From Chlorobaculum sp. (GTDB lineage Bacteria > Bacteroidota > Chlorobiia > Chlorobiales > Chlorobiaceae), in the NCBI GenBank assembly GCA_013334655.1, contig JAAXXD010000010.1, positions 1-48,650 of the forward strand: a stretch of 48,650 bases of DNA. Direction: 5' to 3'. Of the stretch, positions 34,729 to 43,683 are shown one piece after another. The notes under the pieces were generated by a model. The model was not told where the DNA came from. It saw nothing but the letters and a program-made list of their open reading frames with translations, and made no database searches. The number at the start of each line of letters is the position of its first letter. Position 1 is the stretch's first letter. Both the position numbers and the translations under genes were made by a program.

Positions 34729-34801
34729 TGGAGCTAAGGAGACTCGAACTCCTGACCCTTTGCATGCCATGCAAATGCTCTACCAACTGAGCTATAGCCC
34801 C
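34729..34801 (-). tRNA. tRNA-Ala (anticodon GGC)
   Basis: The minus strand reads GGGGCTA for the 5' acceptor strand, a D-arm GCTCAGTTGGTAGAGC, an anticodon arm TTTGC-ATGGCAT-GCAAA with GGC as anticodon, and a T-arm AGGAG-TTCGAGT-CTCCT. The 3' acceptor TAGCTCC and discriminator A follow. The acceptor stem pairs fully with one G-U. CCA is not encoded. Length is 73 bases without CCA. The gene lies between two plus-strand genes. Confidence 0.97.
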
Positions 34802-34901
34802 ATCGTGATGGCCTAATTATCCGAAAAAAAAGTTGGATTTCCAACAGCTTTTTTTGAATCTTCGAGATAAAATTTTCAGAAGCCGAATTGACAAGGAGAT
34901 T

Positions 34902-35774
34902 ATGAGTTTGCTTTACAGCATAAAAGAGGGGTTCGCGGGGATTGGCCGGGCCAAGCTTCCGGCAAGCGTTACGATAGCCACAGGTTTTTTTTCACTCCTC
35001 CTGCTCGGGCTGTTCGGGACGGTCTCCTTCAGCTTTTACCAGTTGATTCATGAGGTGCGCTCGCGCGTCGAACTCGAAGTGTTTTTCGATGACCGCGTTG
35101 GCGATGCCCTGGCCGATTCGCTGAGTGAGCGGATGAAGACGATCCCAGGCGTTGCGCAGAGCTATTTTATCTCGCGCAACGAGGCCGCATCGAGGTTTTC
35201 CCGCGAATTCGGGGCGGATGTCGTGGGCATTCTCGGCGTGAATCCGCTGCCGCGCTCCGTCGAACTGAGCATCAAGCCAGAATATGCCGCGCCGTCCGGC
35301 ATCGAGCGTATCGAAGCGCAAATCGCGAAGCTTGGCGACGGCCTCGATATTCGCTACAACAAGGAGTATCTCGCGGGCATCGAGCGCAATGCAAGGATTT
35401 TTACACTCATCACCGCCGGAGTTGGCGGCGTAATCGCGCTGGCTACCATCATTCTGAATGCCTTCACCGTCCGGCTCGCGATGTACGCCCGCCGCGACAG
35501 GATCAAGACCATGCGGCTGGTGGGCGCGACCCGCTGGTTCATCAGCGCACCGTTCCTCTTCGAGGGAATCATTCAGGGTCTGGTTTCCGGCGGTCTGGCC
35601 GCGCTTGGCCTCTGGCTCATCTTCGAGCAGGCGCTCTTGCGCTACGAACCGGCGATCTACCAGATTCTGCACCCTTCGATCTTCGTGATCTATCCGGCGC
35701 TCGTGCTGCTCGGTGTCGTGCTCGGCCTGTTCGGCAGCAGCTGGTCGGTGGCGCGGTTCCTGCGGAGGGCTTGA
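34902..35774 (+). CDS. ftsX: Cell-division ABC-type permease FtsX
   Basis: FtsX works with the ATPase FtsE at the division site and activates peptidoglycan hydrolases. The start at 34902 follows AAGGAGATT, a near-ideal ribosome-binding site, giving 290 residues; the frame opens 23 codons earlier. One membrane helix lies at about residues 18-42, then a periplasmic domain (VELEVFFDDRVGDALADSLS to NKEYLAGIERNAR), then three helices in the last third. FTVRLAMYARRDRIKTMRLV and GATRWFISAPFLFEGIIQG are the conserved FtsX blocks. FtsE is not adjacent. The tRNA-Ala gene just upstream is on the other strand. Confidence 0.93.
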   Translation: MSLLYSIKEGFAGIGRAKLPASVTIATGFFSLLLLGLFGTVSFSFYQLIHEVRSRVELEVFFDDRVGDALADSLSERMKTIPGVAQSYFISRNEAASRFSREFGADVVGILGVNPLPRSVELSIKPEYAAPSGIERIEAQIAKLGDGLDIRYNKEYLAGIERNARIFTLITAGVGGVIALATIILNAFTVRLAMYARRDRIKTMRLVGATRWFISAPFLFEGIIQGLVSGGLAALGLWLIFEQALLRYEPAIYQILHPSIFVIYPALVLLGVVLGLFGSSWSVARFLRRA

Positions 35775-35834
35775 AGAGAAAGAGCAAGGACTTAAAGGAC
35801 AGCAGGGACGGCAAGGACGGCAGGGTGAAAACGG

Positions 35835-36680
35835 TTATTCTGCCGTGAAGCTGTAAAGCATCGCAATTTCGTCCGCCCAGCCGTCGGAGTCGGGGGTTTC
35901 GAGGATCAGCGGCAGCTCCTCAAGAGCCGGATGGCGCATGATGTACGCGAAGGCGTCGATGCCGATCATGCCTTTGCCAATGCACTCATGCCGGTCAACC
36001 TTGCTGCCGAGCTTCTGCTTGGCGTCGTTCAGGTGCATTCCCCTCAGATACAGCATTCCCACAACGCGGTCGAACTCTGCAAGCGTGGCGTCGAACGCTT
36101 CGGGCGTGCGCAGATCGTAGCCGCTCGCGAAGAGGTGGCAGGTGTCGAGGCAGACGCCGATGCGCGTTTTGTCCTCGACCAGCATGATGATTCTCGCCAG
36201 ATGCTCGAAGCGCCAGCCGAGATTACTGCCCTGTCCTGCCGTATTTTCGATCACCGCCGTCACGCCCGTCGTGGCGTCGAGCGAGCGGTTCACCGACTCG
36301 GCGATGGTCCGGAGGCAGGAATCTTCGTCCGTCAGATTGACATGGCTGCCGGGATGGAAGTTCAGCATCGTGAGGCCAAGCGCTTCGGCGCGCTTCATTT
36401 CGGTAATGAACGCCTGGCGCGACTGTTCGAGTTTGGCGGAATCGGGGGAGCCGAGGTTGATGAGGTAGCTGTCGTGCGGCAGGATATGGCCGGGCAGGAA
36501 TCCCGCCTCCTCGCAGTTGCGCCGGAAGGCGTCGATCGATGCCGCTGTAAGCGGCGCGGAATGCCACTGCCGCTGGTTGCGCGTAAACATCGCGAACGCT
36601 TTTGCGCCGATCTCTCTGGCGTTCAGTGGGGCGTTTTCGACGCCTCCGGCGATACTGACATGGGCGCCTACCCGTTTCAT
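35835..36680 (-). CDS. nfo: Endonuclease IV (AP endonuclease)
   Basis: Nfo cuts DNA at abasic sites in base-excision repair. The 281-residue protein has the TIM-barrel blocks of the family: [114 protein letters not shown] and LPLILETPD. These include the expected zinc-binding His, Glu and Asp residues. It is followed in the same direction by no close gene, and is preceded by the glycosyltransferase gene about 50 bases upstream. Confidence 0.96.
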   Translation of the reverse strand: MKRVGAHVSIAGGVENAPLNAREIGAKAFAMFTRNQRQWHSAPLTAASIDAFRRNCEEAGFLPGHILPHDSYLINLGSPDSAKLEQSRQAFITEMKRAEALGLTMLNFHPGSHVNLTDEDSCLRTIAESVNRSLDATTGVTAVIENTAGQGSNLGWRFEHLARIIMLVEDKTRIGVCLDTCHLFASGYDLRTPEAFDATLAEFDRVVGMLYLRGMHLNDAKQKLGSKVDRHECIGKGMIGIDAFAYIMRHPALEELPLILETPDSDGWADEIAMLYSFTAE

Positions 36681-36731
36681 GGTACTGCTGTTTGGTGTTG
36701 ATAAATCTGGTCGGCCGCGACGTGTGGCGGC

Positions 36732-37718
36732 TTACTCCGTCAATCGCTCGACGACTTCGTCCGGGAGATTTTCCGTCCGGCGGATCGACCAGCCGCCGTG
36801 GCGTGAAGGGCGCGTCGTGAGCAGCTCGCCGACGAGGCCGGTCGAGAAGAACTGCACGCCGAGGATGATGAGCAAAATGCCGAGAAACAGAATCGGCCGG
36901 TTGCCCGCCGGTTTATCGAAAAAGTACTTTTCGATGGTGACGTAAAGGCTGATGCAGAAGCCGAGGAAAAAGCTGCCGAGGCTCATCATGCCGAAAAAGT
37001 GCATTGGGCGCTTGAGGTAGCGGGTGATGAACATCACTGACAGGAAATCGAAGAGTCCGGGCAGGAACCGCGACGCGCCGAATTTGCTTGTGCCATATTT
37101 GCGGGCGTGGTGCCGCACCGGGATTTCCGTCACGCGGAATCCCTTCCATTGCGCCAGTACCGGAATGTAGCGGTGCATCTCGCCGTGCAGGTCGAGCGAC
37201 GCGGCCAGCTCGTGGCTGTAGGCTTTCAGGCCGCAGTTGAAGTCGTGCAGCGGAATGCCGCTGAAGAGGCGCGTCGTCAGGTTGAAGAGCTTCGATGGCA
37301 GCGTTTTGCTGATGGGATCGTTTCGATCCCGCTTCCAGCCGCTCACGAGGTCATACCCTTCGCGGATTTTCATCACGAGCTTCGCGATCTCCTGCGGATC
37401 GTCCTGCATGTCGGCGTCAATCGTCACCACCACCTCGCCCGAAGCCGCGCGGAATCCCGCCGAGAGCGCCTCGGTTTTGCCGTAATTCCGTCTGAACGAG
37501 ATCATCCGCATCTCCGGTCTGTCGGCCATCAGCTCGCCGATTACCTTGTCGGAGCCGTCGGTCGATCCGTCATCGACCATGATCACCTCGAAGCTGAACG
37601 GAGCGTCGAAGCATCGCGTCAGCTCGGGACTCGCGAGAGCCTCGAACAGGCGGTCGCATAACTCTGGCAGCGACTCCCGCTCGTTGTAGAGCGGGACGAT
37701 GACGGAGAGGCTCGTCAT
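36732..37718 (-). CDS. Family 2 glycosyltransferase with two C-terminal membrane helices (DPM/GtrB-like)
   Basis: The 328-residue protein begins SLSVIVPLYNERESLPELCD and shows VIMVDDGSTDGSDKVI and the metal-binding VVTIDADMQDDPQEI. IPLHDFNCGLKAYSHELA and EIPVRHHARKYGTSKFG follow. These blocks belong to dolichyl/undecaprenyl-phosphate sugar transferases such as GtrB, ArnC-like and DPM1. Two helices (about residues 232-258 and 272-295) anchor it in the membrane. It probably transfers a sugar to a polyprenyl phosphate; sugar and acceptor are not known. Its ATG directly follows the queE stop, so it is expressed with purN and queE. Confidence 0.9.
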   Translation of the reverse strand: MTSLSVIVPLYNERESLPELCDRLFEALASPELTRCFDAPFSFEVIMVDDGSTDGSDKVIGELMADRPEMRMISFRRNYGKTEALSAGFRAASGEVVVTIDADMQDDPQEIAKLVMKIREGYDLVSGWKRDRNDPISKTLPSKLFNLTTRLFSGIPLHDFNCGLKAYSHELAASLDLHGEMHRYIPVLAQWKGFRVTEIPVRHHARKYGTSKFGASRFLPGLFDFLSVMFITRYLKRPMHFFGMMSLGSFFLGFCISLYVTIEKYFFDKPAGNRPILFLGILLIILGVQFFSTGLVGELLTTRPSRHGGWSIRRTENLPDEVVERLTE

Positions 37719-38381
37719 TTACACCCCTCTCGCGTCCGGTTGCCAGATATACTTGTGCAACTGGAGCTGCATTCGCGCGGGGAGGCGGTCACGCAGAATC
37801 CACTCCGCAAGCAGGCGCGGTTCGAGTTTGCCGAAGACCGGGCCGAAGATGATCGAGCATTTGCCGAGCAGACCGTGCCCGGTGATGTACGATTTTGCCC
37901 ACACGTAATCCGCCTCCGAGGCGACCACGATCTTGAATTCGAAGCGCTCCGGCTCTGCGAGGGCCAGCGCGTAGTTGGCGGCGCAATTGTGCTCCACGAC
38001 TCCCGACGACGGCGCTTTGATGTCGATGATGGCGTGCACGCGAGGATCGACGCGCTCGACCGGCAGGAAGCCGCCCGTTTCGAGCAGCACGGCAGGATGG
38101 CGGTCGCAGAGCGCCGAGAGCAGCTCGAACGCACCGGGCTGAAGCAGCGGCTCGCCGCCCGTGACCTCGACGCACGGCGCGTCAAATGCAAGCACGCGGC
38201 GCACGATCTCGTCAACCGTCATCGGCGTGCCCGTCTCTTCGGCGTAGGCCGTGTCGCAGTATCGGCAGCCGTGGCCGCAACCGGCGAGACGCACGAAGGC
38301 GCATGGCCATCCTGCAAACGAGGATTCGCCCTGAATCGAATGAAAAATCTCGCTTATGTTAAGGGTGGCTACCGCGCTCAT
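37719..38381 (-). CDS. queE: 7-carboxy-7-deazaguanine synthase QueE
   Basis: QueE is a radical SAM enzyme that contracts the pterin ring to CDG on the way to queuosine. The 220-residue protein starts with NISEIFHSIQGESSFAGWPC, the QueE signature, and has CGHGCRYCDTAYAEE (CX3CX2C cluster motif). VEVTGGEPLLQPG binds SAM. Later, HAIIDIKAPSSGVVEHN and FEFKIVV match the family. Other queuosine genes are not near. It overlaps purN by four bases (ATGA) and abuts the glycosyltransferase start, giving a tight purN-queE-GT2 unit. Confidence 0.95.
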   Translation of the reverse strand: MSAVATLNISEIFHSIQGESSFAGWPCAFVRLAGCGHGCRYCDTAYAEETGTPMTVDEIVRRVLAFDAPCVEVTGGEPLLQPGAFELLSALCDRHPAVLLETGGFLPVERVDPRVHAIIDIKAPSSGVVEHNCAANYALALAEPERFEFKIVVASEADYVWAKSYITGHGLLGKCSIIFGPVFGKLEPRLLAEWILRDRLPARMQLQLHKYIWQPDARGV

Positions 38382-38977
38382 GGATGTTCGGCCAGCAGTT
38401 TTTCAAGCGCGGCGGGATAGAGCCGGTGTTCGCACCGGAGCACCCGCTCGGCCAGCGTTTCAGCGGTGTCGCCCGTCACCACCGGCACATGATGCTGCAT
38501 GATAATCCGCCCCTTGTCATACTCCTCGTTGACGAAATGCACCGTCGCGCCGCTCCGGGTCTCTCCCGACGCGATCACCGCTTCGTGCACGCGCATTCCG
38601 TACATGCCGTGGCCGCCGAACTCAGGCAGCAGCGACGGATGAATGTTCACGATCTTTTCCGGATAGGCGGCAATCACTTCGTCCGGAATCTTGCGCAGAT
38701 AACCGGCGAGCAAAATCATGTCGATCCGCCGCTCCCGGAGCGCGTTCAGCATGGCGCGGGCGAAATCGTCAAGCGCGCCGAACTGCGATTCCGAGAGGTG
38801 CAACGCCTCGATGTCATACTCTCTGGCGAACTCCATCGCGCCGCACTGCGAGCGGTTCGACAGGCACATCACGATTTCGGCGGGCAGCTCGCGCTCGATG
38901 ATCGCATCGAACAGCGCCCTGAAGTTCGAGCCCGTCCCCGAGCAGAATACCGCCAGCCGTTTTTTGTTGTCACTCAT
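38378..38977 (-). CDS. purN: Phosphoribosylglycinamide formyltransferase PurN
   Basis: PurN transfers the formyl group from 10-formyl-tetrahydrofolate to GAR in purine synthesis. The 199-residue protein begins RLAVFCSGTGSNFRALFDAI, the GAR-binding loop. MILLAGYLRKIPDEVI, IVNIHPSLLPEFGGHGMYG (catalytic Asn and His) and GATVHFVNEEYDKGRIIMQH (with the catalytic Asp context) follow. It is the first gene of the purN-queE-GT2 cluster. purF lies upstream at 32374 and purH at 39835, both separate. Confidence 0.95.
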   Translation of the reverse strand: MSDNKKRLAVFCSGTGSNFRALFDAIIERELPAEIVMCLSNRSQCGAMEFAREYDIEALHLSESQFGALDDFARAMLNALRERRIDMILLAGYLRKIPDEVIAAYPEKIVNIHPSLLPEFGGHGMYGMRVHEAVIASGETRSGATVHFVNEEYDKGRIIMQHHVPVVTGDTAETLAERVLRCEHRLYPAALEKLLAEHP

Positions 38978-39105
38978 GCAGATTACTCGCCTTGGATTTC
39001 ATGAAACTCCTCTAATATGCACCCATGCGCCACTTTTTTCAAATAATCGATGATGGGTCATCCTGAAGTCCAATCGAATCGAATTTGTCTTTGATGATTA
39101 TAAAT

Positions 39106-39119
39106 TGTACAATTGTACA
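39106..39119. promoter_or_regulatory. 14-base palindrome in the VapC leader
   Basis: TGTACAATTGTACA is perfectly palindromic and ends one base before the ATG of the PIN-domain toxin. Toxin-antitoxin operons usually carry such operators for self-repression, so this is a good candidate site. Confidence 0.55.
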
Positions 39120-39120
39120 T

Positions 39121-39513
39121 ATGATAGTCGTGGATACAAACATTTTCCTCGCCGTTTTGCTTGAAGAGCCTGAACGGGAGCCGGTCATCAGGCTGACCTC
39201 GGGGCAGGAGATCATCGCGCCGGATGTTCTTCCCTATGAAATCGGCAATGCGCTGAGCGCACTGGTGAAAAAAGGGCGCATCACGGGTTCCGAGGCAGAG
39301 AAGGTATGGAGCTATTCCCGTCAGATTCCGGTTCAGTTAAAACCTGTGGACATTGGCGCGGCGTTGTCTCTTGCCGTGCAGGCAGGGATTTATGCGTATG
39401 ATGCATATTTCATTCACACAGCCATCAGCTATCGCGCTCCATTGCTGACTCTCGATCGTGGAATGATGCGGGTCGCAAGGGAAGCTAACATCGAGGTTCT
39501 GGAGGTATCATGA
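39121..39513 (+). CDS. PIN-domain ribonuclease toxin (VapC-like)
   Basis: Starting at the ATG at 39121 the 130-residue protein has the PIN fold: MIVVDTNIFLAVLLEEPERE with the first catalytic Asp, PDVLPYEIGNALSALVKKG with the Glu, YAYDAYFIHTAISYRAPLL with the next Asp, and LLTLDRGMMRVA with the last. Such toxins cut RNA, often initiator tRNA or rRNA. The frame opens 12 codons earlier across the palindrome. It precedes its antitoxin and overlaps it by four bases, the reverse of the usual gene order for vapBC. Confidence 0.92.
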   Translation: MIVVDTNIFLAVLLEEPEREPVIRLTSGQEIIAPDVLPYEIGNALSALVKKGRITGSEAEKVWSYSRQIPVQLKPVDIGAALSLAVQAGIYAYDAYFIHTAISYRAPLLTLDRGMMRVAREANIEVLEVS

Positions 39514-39728
39514 AAGTTTACACCTATTCGGAAGCAAGGCAGAAGTTATCGCAACTGCTGGAGATAGCTCGCAAGGAGGAGGTTGTCATCCGCAAGAGAA
39601 CCGGCGAAACTTTCTCCGTGGTCTACAAAAAGTCGGCGACCTCTCCTTTCGATGTGCCGGGAATCAAAACCGGAGTATCGACGGAAGATATTCTCGACGC
39701 AGTCAGGGAGGTTCGGGAAAATCGATAA
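39510..39728 (+). CDS. Phd/YefM-type antitoxin
   Basis: The 72-residue protein begins MKVYTYSEARQKLSQLLEIA, typical of Phd/YefM antitoxins, with a DNA-binding N-terminus. A short basic part (EVVIRKRTGETFSVVYKK) follows, then a toxin-binding tail with PGIKTGVSTEDILDAVREVR. It is the second gene of the pair. It presumably represses the operon by binding the palindrome before the toxin gene. The stop lies about 100 bases before purH. Confidence 0.9.
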   Translation: MKVYTYSEARQKLSQLLEIARKEEVVIRKRTGETFSVVYKKSATSPFDVPGIKTGVSTEDILDAVREVRENR

Positions 39729-39834
39729 TGGCACCTCTTCTCGCTGTCGCTCTTCCGCGGTCGAAATAAGTCGGGGATTTTTGTAAATTCCCGCTTCTCG
39801 AAAAGATCCGTAACGAAAATCCAACTCTTTGCTC

Positions 39835-41406
39835 ATGCTTGATCCTGTCATCAAACGGGCGCTTGTCTCCGTTTCCGACAAAACCGGCATCGTCGATTTC
39901 TGCCGTGAACTGGCGTCGATGGGTGTCGAAATCTTCTCCACCGGCGGCACACTGAAATCGCTTCAGGATGCGGGTATCGCCGCAGAGTCCATCTCGAACA
40001 TCACCGGTTTTCCGGAGATCATGGACGGCAGGGTCAAGACGCTTCACCCGAAAATTCACGGCGGTCTGCTCGCCGTGCGCGACAACGCCGAGCACCAGCA
40101 GGCGGCGCGGGAGAACGGCATCGAATTCATCGACCTCGTTGCGGTCAACCTCTATCCCTTCGAGGCGACCGTCGCCAAAGCGGACGTGACCTTCGAGGAT
40201 GCCATCGAGAACATCGACATCGGCGGCCCGTCGATGCTGCGCAGCGCGGCCAAGAACAACGAGTCGGTCACGGTGATTACCGATGCCGCCGATTACGCCA
40301 CCGTGCTTGACGAAATGCGCTCGAACGGCGGCGCGACCACGAGAGCGACCCGCCTGAAGCTCGCGGCGAAGGTCTACGCGCTCACCTCGCGCTACGACAC
40401 GGCCATCGCGGCTTACATGGCCAAAGCTGCCGGAATCGAGGGCGCTGGCGACGCGATGACCGTCAGGCTCGAAAAAGAACTCGACATGCGCTACGGCGAG
40501 AACCCGCACCAGAGCGCCGGATTCTACAAGATGAACGACGGCAACGGCACGCGCTCGTTCGGCGAGATTTTCGAGAAGCTGCACGGTAAAGAGTTGTCGT
40601 ACAACAACATGCTCGACATCGCCGCCGCCTCGGGCATCATCGAGGAGTTCCGCGGCGAGGAGCCGTCGGTGGTGATCGTCAAGCACACCAACCCGTGCGG
40701 CGTCGCGCAGGCTCCGTCTCTCTGCGAGGCTTATCGCAAGGCCTTCTCGACCGACACGCAGGCACCGTTCGGCGGCATCATCGCCTTCAACCGCCCGCTC
40801 GACATGGAGACGGCGAGCGCGGTCAACGAAATCTTCACTGAAATCCTCATCGCTCCGGCCTTTGAGGCGGGCGTGCTCGACATGCTCATGAAGAAAAAGG
40901 ATCGCCGTCTCGTGCTCCAGAAGCAGCCGCTGCCGAAAGCTGGCTGGGAGTTCAAATCTACCCCCTTCGGAATGCTTGTACAGGAGCGCGACAGCAGGAT
41001 GGTAACGCCAGAGGAGCTGACCGTGGTCACGAAGCGCCAGCCGACCCAGGAGGAGCTGGCCGACCTGATGTTCGCCTGGAAGATCGCGCGGCACATCAAA
41101 TCCAACACGATCCTCTACGTCAAGAACCGCCAGACCTTCGGTGTCGGCGCCGGCCAGATGTCGCGCGTCGATTCCTCGAAGATCGCCCGCTGGAAGGCCT
41201 CGGAAGTGGGCCTCGACCTGAAAGGCTCGGCCGTTGCCTCGGACGCCTTCTTCCCCTTCGCCGACGGCCTGCTCGCCGCCGCCGAAGCCGGAGTGACCGC
41301 CGTCATCCAGCCCGGAGGCTCGATCCGCGATAACGAAGTCATCGAAGCCGCCGACGCCAACAACCTCGCGATGGTGTTTACGGGGATGAGGCACTTCAAG
41401 CACTGA
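39835..41406 (+). CDS. purH: Bifunctional AICAR transformylase / IMP cyclohydrolase PurH
   Basis: PurH carries out the last two steps of IMP synthesis. I place the start at the ATG at 39835 ([18 protein letters not shown]); a TTG two codons earlier is in frame. The 523-residue protein has the cyclohydrolase domain (about residues 1-190), with IEIFSTGGT-like [36 protein letters not shown] and [15 protein letters not shown]. The transformylase domain has [25 protein letters not shown] (catalytic Lys-His) and [13 protein letters not shown] strong terminator follows. The long opposing frame is a shadow. Confidence 0.96.
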   Translation: MLDPVIKRALVSVSDKTGIVDFCRELASMGVEIFSTGGTLKSLQDAGIAAESISNITGFPEIMDGRVKTLHPKIHGGLLAVRDNAEHQQAARENGIEFIDLVAVNLYPFEATVAKADVTFEDAIENIDIGGPSMLRSAAKNNESVTVITDAADYATVLDEMRSNGGATTRATRLKLAAKVYALTSRYDTAIAAYMAKAAGIEGAGDAMTVRLEKELDMRYGENPHQSAGFYKMNDGNGTRSFGEIFEKLHGKELSYNNMLDIAAASGIIEEFRGEEPSVVIVKHTNPCGVAQAPSLCEAYRKAFSTDTQAPFGGIIAFNRPLDMETASAVNEIFTEILIAPAFEAGVLDMLMKKKDRRLVLQKQPLPKAGWEFKSTPFGMLVQERDSRMVTPEELTVVTKRQPTQEELADLMFAWKIARHIKSNTILYVKNRQTFGVGAGQMSRVDSSKIARWKASEVGLDLKGSAVASDAFFPFADGLLAAAEAGVTAVIQPGGSIRDNEVIEAADANNLAMVFTGMRHFKH

Positions 41407-41429
41407 AGTAGCGCCATATTCCGTTTTTT

Positions 41430-41471
41430 AAAGAGGTTATCTCACATGTAGCTGAGATAGCCTCTTTTTTT
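41430..41471 (+). terminator. Rho-independent terminator of purH
   Basis: AAAGAGGTTATCTCA (41430-41444) pairs with TGAGATAGCCTCTTT (41453-41467) with one G-U pair and an 8-base loop, followed by a further T-run. This is the clearest terminator in the window together with that of korAB. Confidence 0.93.
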
Positions 41472-41588
41472 TACATGTGTTCTGAATTTTATTCCGGGTG
41501 ATTATTGTGTATAATTTTAATTGGAGCGGAAATCATGAATTTCGTTTTTTGCGCGGGAACCATCCAATTGAAATAATCGAGATACTGT

Positions 41589-41831
41589 ATGAAAACATAC
41601 AAGTACACACCGTATTTTGAGAATGAGGTTTTGCGCAAGAGGCCGTATCTTAAAAAAGAGTGGTGCGTTCGGGTGCTGGAGAACCCGATCAGGGTTGAAA
41701 GCCAGGAGGAAAACCGCTTCCGGTTCTGGAGGCCTATCGATGAGCTTGAGGGCAGAGTTCTGAGGGTGGTTACTCTCGATGACAAGATTACAATTCACAA
41801 CGCTTTTCCTGACAGGGGATTTAAAGAATGA
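41589..41831 (+). CDS. Small DUF4258-like protein, first of a pair
   Basis: The 80-residue protein reads MKTYKYTPYFENEVLRKRPY followed by a WCVRVLENPIRVESQEENRF segment. RFWRPIDELEGRVLRVVTLD and then KITIHNAFPDRGFK follow. The general layout (basic start, a V-LENP-R-E-Q motif, and a late TLDD) resembles DUF4258-type small proteins often found beside DUF2283 genes; the match is from memory and not certain. It overlaps the DUF2283 gene by four bases, a spacing typical of toxin-antitoxin pairs. A toxin role is possible but not shown. Confidence 0.65.
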   Translation: MKTYKYTPYFENEVLRKRPYLKKEWCVRVLENPIRVESQEENRFRFWRPIDELEGRVLRVVTLDDKITIHNAFPDRGFKE

Positions 41832-42046
41832 AAATCAGCTACTATCCAGACACCGACTCGCTTTACATCGATCTTTCGGAGCAACCGAGCGTCGAGAGCC
41901 GCGAGGTTGCCGAGGGCATCGTTTTGGACTACGATGCAGAAGGGCGACTTGCAGGCATCGACATCGATAATGCAAGCAAGAAGGTCAATCTCAAAACGCT
42001 GACGCTTAACAAGCTTCCGGCAGATGGGCAGATTTTCGCGGCGTGA
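41828..42046 (+). CDS. DUF2283 protein, second of a pair
   Basis: The 72-residue protein MKISYYPDTDSLYIDLSEQP, followed by AEGIVLDYDAEGRLAGIDID and NASKKVN, is a clear DUF2283 member. These small beta-rich proteins have no known activity and often follow a DUF4258-like gene with overlapping stop and start, as here. Together they probably form a two-gene module, possibly of toxin-antitoxin type (inference). Confidence 0.85.
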   Translation: MKISYYPDTDSLYIDLSEQPSVESREVAEGIVLDYDAEGRLAGIDIDNASKKVNLKTLTLNKLPADGQIFAA

Positions 42047-42417
42047 GAGATCGTTCCAGAAACGGATCACAAGGAAATTACGAGAGGACGACAATGTTCA
42101 TCATTCGGTAGTTTCGGGGTTCAGGGATAAGACGGTAAAGTCAAATCTCAACGCTGAGGAACAGTCGCCCGGTTATTTCAGATGGCCTGACCTGGATGTT
42201 GATTTGACTGAGGAAATTATAGAATGTCCAAAACGTTTTCTGCTTGTTTTTAATGTATTGGTGAACTTTTTAATGAATGGGTGTTTGGTTATAATTTAAT
42301 GATGAATTAATAAAAAAGCATGACCAGGAAATTAACTAAAGGTATTTTCGGTAAAAGAAATCTAATGATCTATGAGGCAATATAATAAATTTCTTATTGG
42401 ATAAATCTTTATTAAAG
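42047..42417. other. AT-rich gap with a possible gene remnant
   Basis: The start of the gap is GC-balanced and the end strongly AT-rich. A plus-strand frame around 42170-42240 reads GYFRWPDLDVDLTEEIIECP followed by KRF, which looks like the end of a small DUF2442-like or antitoxin-like protein, but no proper start is seen. Near 42300-42417 nothing but an AT-rich promoter-like stretch is found. A TTG at 42397 is a possible alternative start of the next gene. Confidence 0.35.
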
Positions 42418-43506
42418 ATGGAACGATTGATCGTTCGGAAATACCCAGTTGACCCTGCTGTTGTTGAAAAAGCTCTTCGAATACTTAAAGAGTATCAAAT
42501 ATTAATTGGGTCTTTTGATTACTCTCAAGAGAAGACGTATGATGGAAACACCTACATACTTCAGAGTACGCTGTATGAAACAGAGTTGTCAATTTTGGTT
42601 GACAGGAATCTATTCTCCTTTATGAAGTCGTTTGCATTAGGCATAATTCTTTCAGAAAGAAAACGAATATTGTTAGGGGCTCTTATGGTAGTTGCAATTA
42701 CATATGAAATGACTTTTGAGCCGTCAGTTGCCATATATGAATACGCTGAAAAAAATGGGAATACTGCTGCATATCAAGATATTCAGATATTTTATCATGC
42801 TGACAATCTTCCCTTAGAGGTATATGTTGATCTTTTTCTTGGTAAACTTGATCGTATTCCGGATTCTCAGTGTTTTAAGCAGCATCTGAGTTTTTCGATA
42901 GAGAATGATTTTACAATACCATTGAAAAACTGGAGCTTTAATTACCCGTTAGTATTAAAAATAGCACAACTTGAGAGATCAGCACTTAAGCCTAACCAGA
43001 GAATGGATGCTTATCTCGAGTGGATGTGGTCAGACTACTTGTTTAGCGCTGTATCAACGTTGTTTGGGGTGATATATTTAAGTCCGGGAAAATGTGGTCA
43101 CAAGGGTCTTATTAAGGATCTTTTTAGTTCTGATCAGGAAAAAAGGTTAGCTGGTTTGCACAATGCGTGTTGGGATTTGTGCTTGATACAAGAGTGGATG
43201 AAGCTGCTAGATGAACAAAAAGACCAAAATAAATTATGGCTTCTCGCTTCAGCTGATAAAGCATTGTCATATGCTGCACGTCGTATCGCAACATCACAAT
43301 TTTTTGATCAAAAGCAATTGGATGACATGAAATCTCAAATTTTTACCGATGCTTGGGGTCTCGATAAAGGCATGGTGTTATTTCGTCAATATCAATATCT
43401 ATGGGGGATAATAAAATCTCCTGAACGAAAGGCGAATACTTCCTGTTTTTCGAGAGATTACTGCGAAAAGTTGACGATGCAACTTGAGTCCGAAGTTCTT
43501 TCATAA
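42418..43506 (+). CDS. AT-rich orphan gene of unknown function
   Basis: The ATG at 42418 gives 362 residues; a TTG seven codons earlier is in frame. The sequence is far more AT-rich than its neighbours, with frequent AAA, AAT, ATA and TTT codons, which points to recent horizontal transfer. Predicted structure is mostly helical, with one hydrophobic stretch (FMKSFALGIILSERKRILLG to ALMVVAITYEM) and scattered acidic patches. Cysteines occur in CGHKG and CWDLCLIQEW. No known domain is recognised. It may belong to a defence or mobile gene set, but nothing in the sequence proves it. The following 150 bases carry a possible decayed coding end (minus strand, KASEAFRRAILAAL). Confidence 0.6.
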   Translation: MERLIVRKYPVDPAVVEKALRILKEYQILIGSFDYSQEKTYDGNTYILQSTLYETELSILVDRNLFSFMKSFALGIILSERKRILLGALMVVAITYEMTFEPSVAIYEYAEKNGNTAAYQDIQIFYHADNLPLEVYVDLFLGKLDRIPDSQCFKQHLSFSIENDFTIPLKNWSFNYPLVLKIAQLERSALKPNQRMDAYLEWMWSDYLFSAVSTLFGVIYLSPGKCGHKGLIKDLFSSDQEKRLAGLHNACWDLCLIQEWMKLLDEQKDQNKLWLLASADKALSYAARRIATSQFFDQKQLDDMKSQIFTDAWGLDKGMVLFRQYQYLWGIIKSPERKANTSCFSRDYCEKLTMQLESEVLS

Positions 43507-43683
43507 ACCTCACCACCATAACAACCGCTCTGGCGATGCGGTGAGCGCGGCGAGGATCGCCCGGCGGAATGCTTCGGATGCCTTTTTCTCCTTCGCCGTC
43601 GTCTTTTTTTTATTTCGGGCACACTACAAGCGTATATTCCTGAGTCTGTCGCGCTGGTGAAAATAACAAAAAACAACAAGCCC

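Noticed and set aside
39703-41403. 566-codon open frame opposite purH
   Set aside because: The purH motifs are complete on the other strand, and this frame has no recognisable domain.
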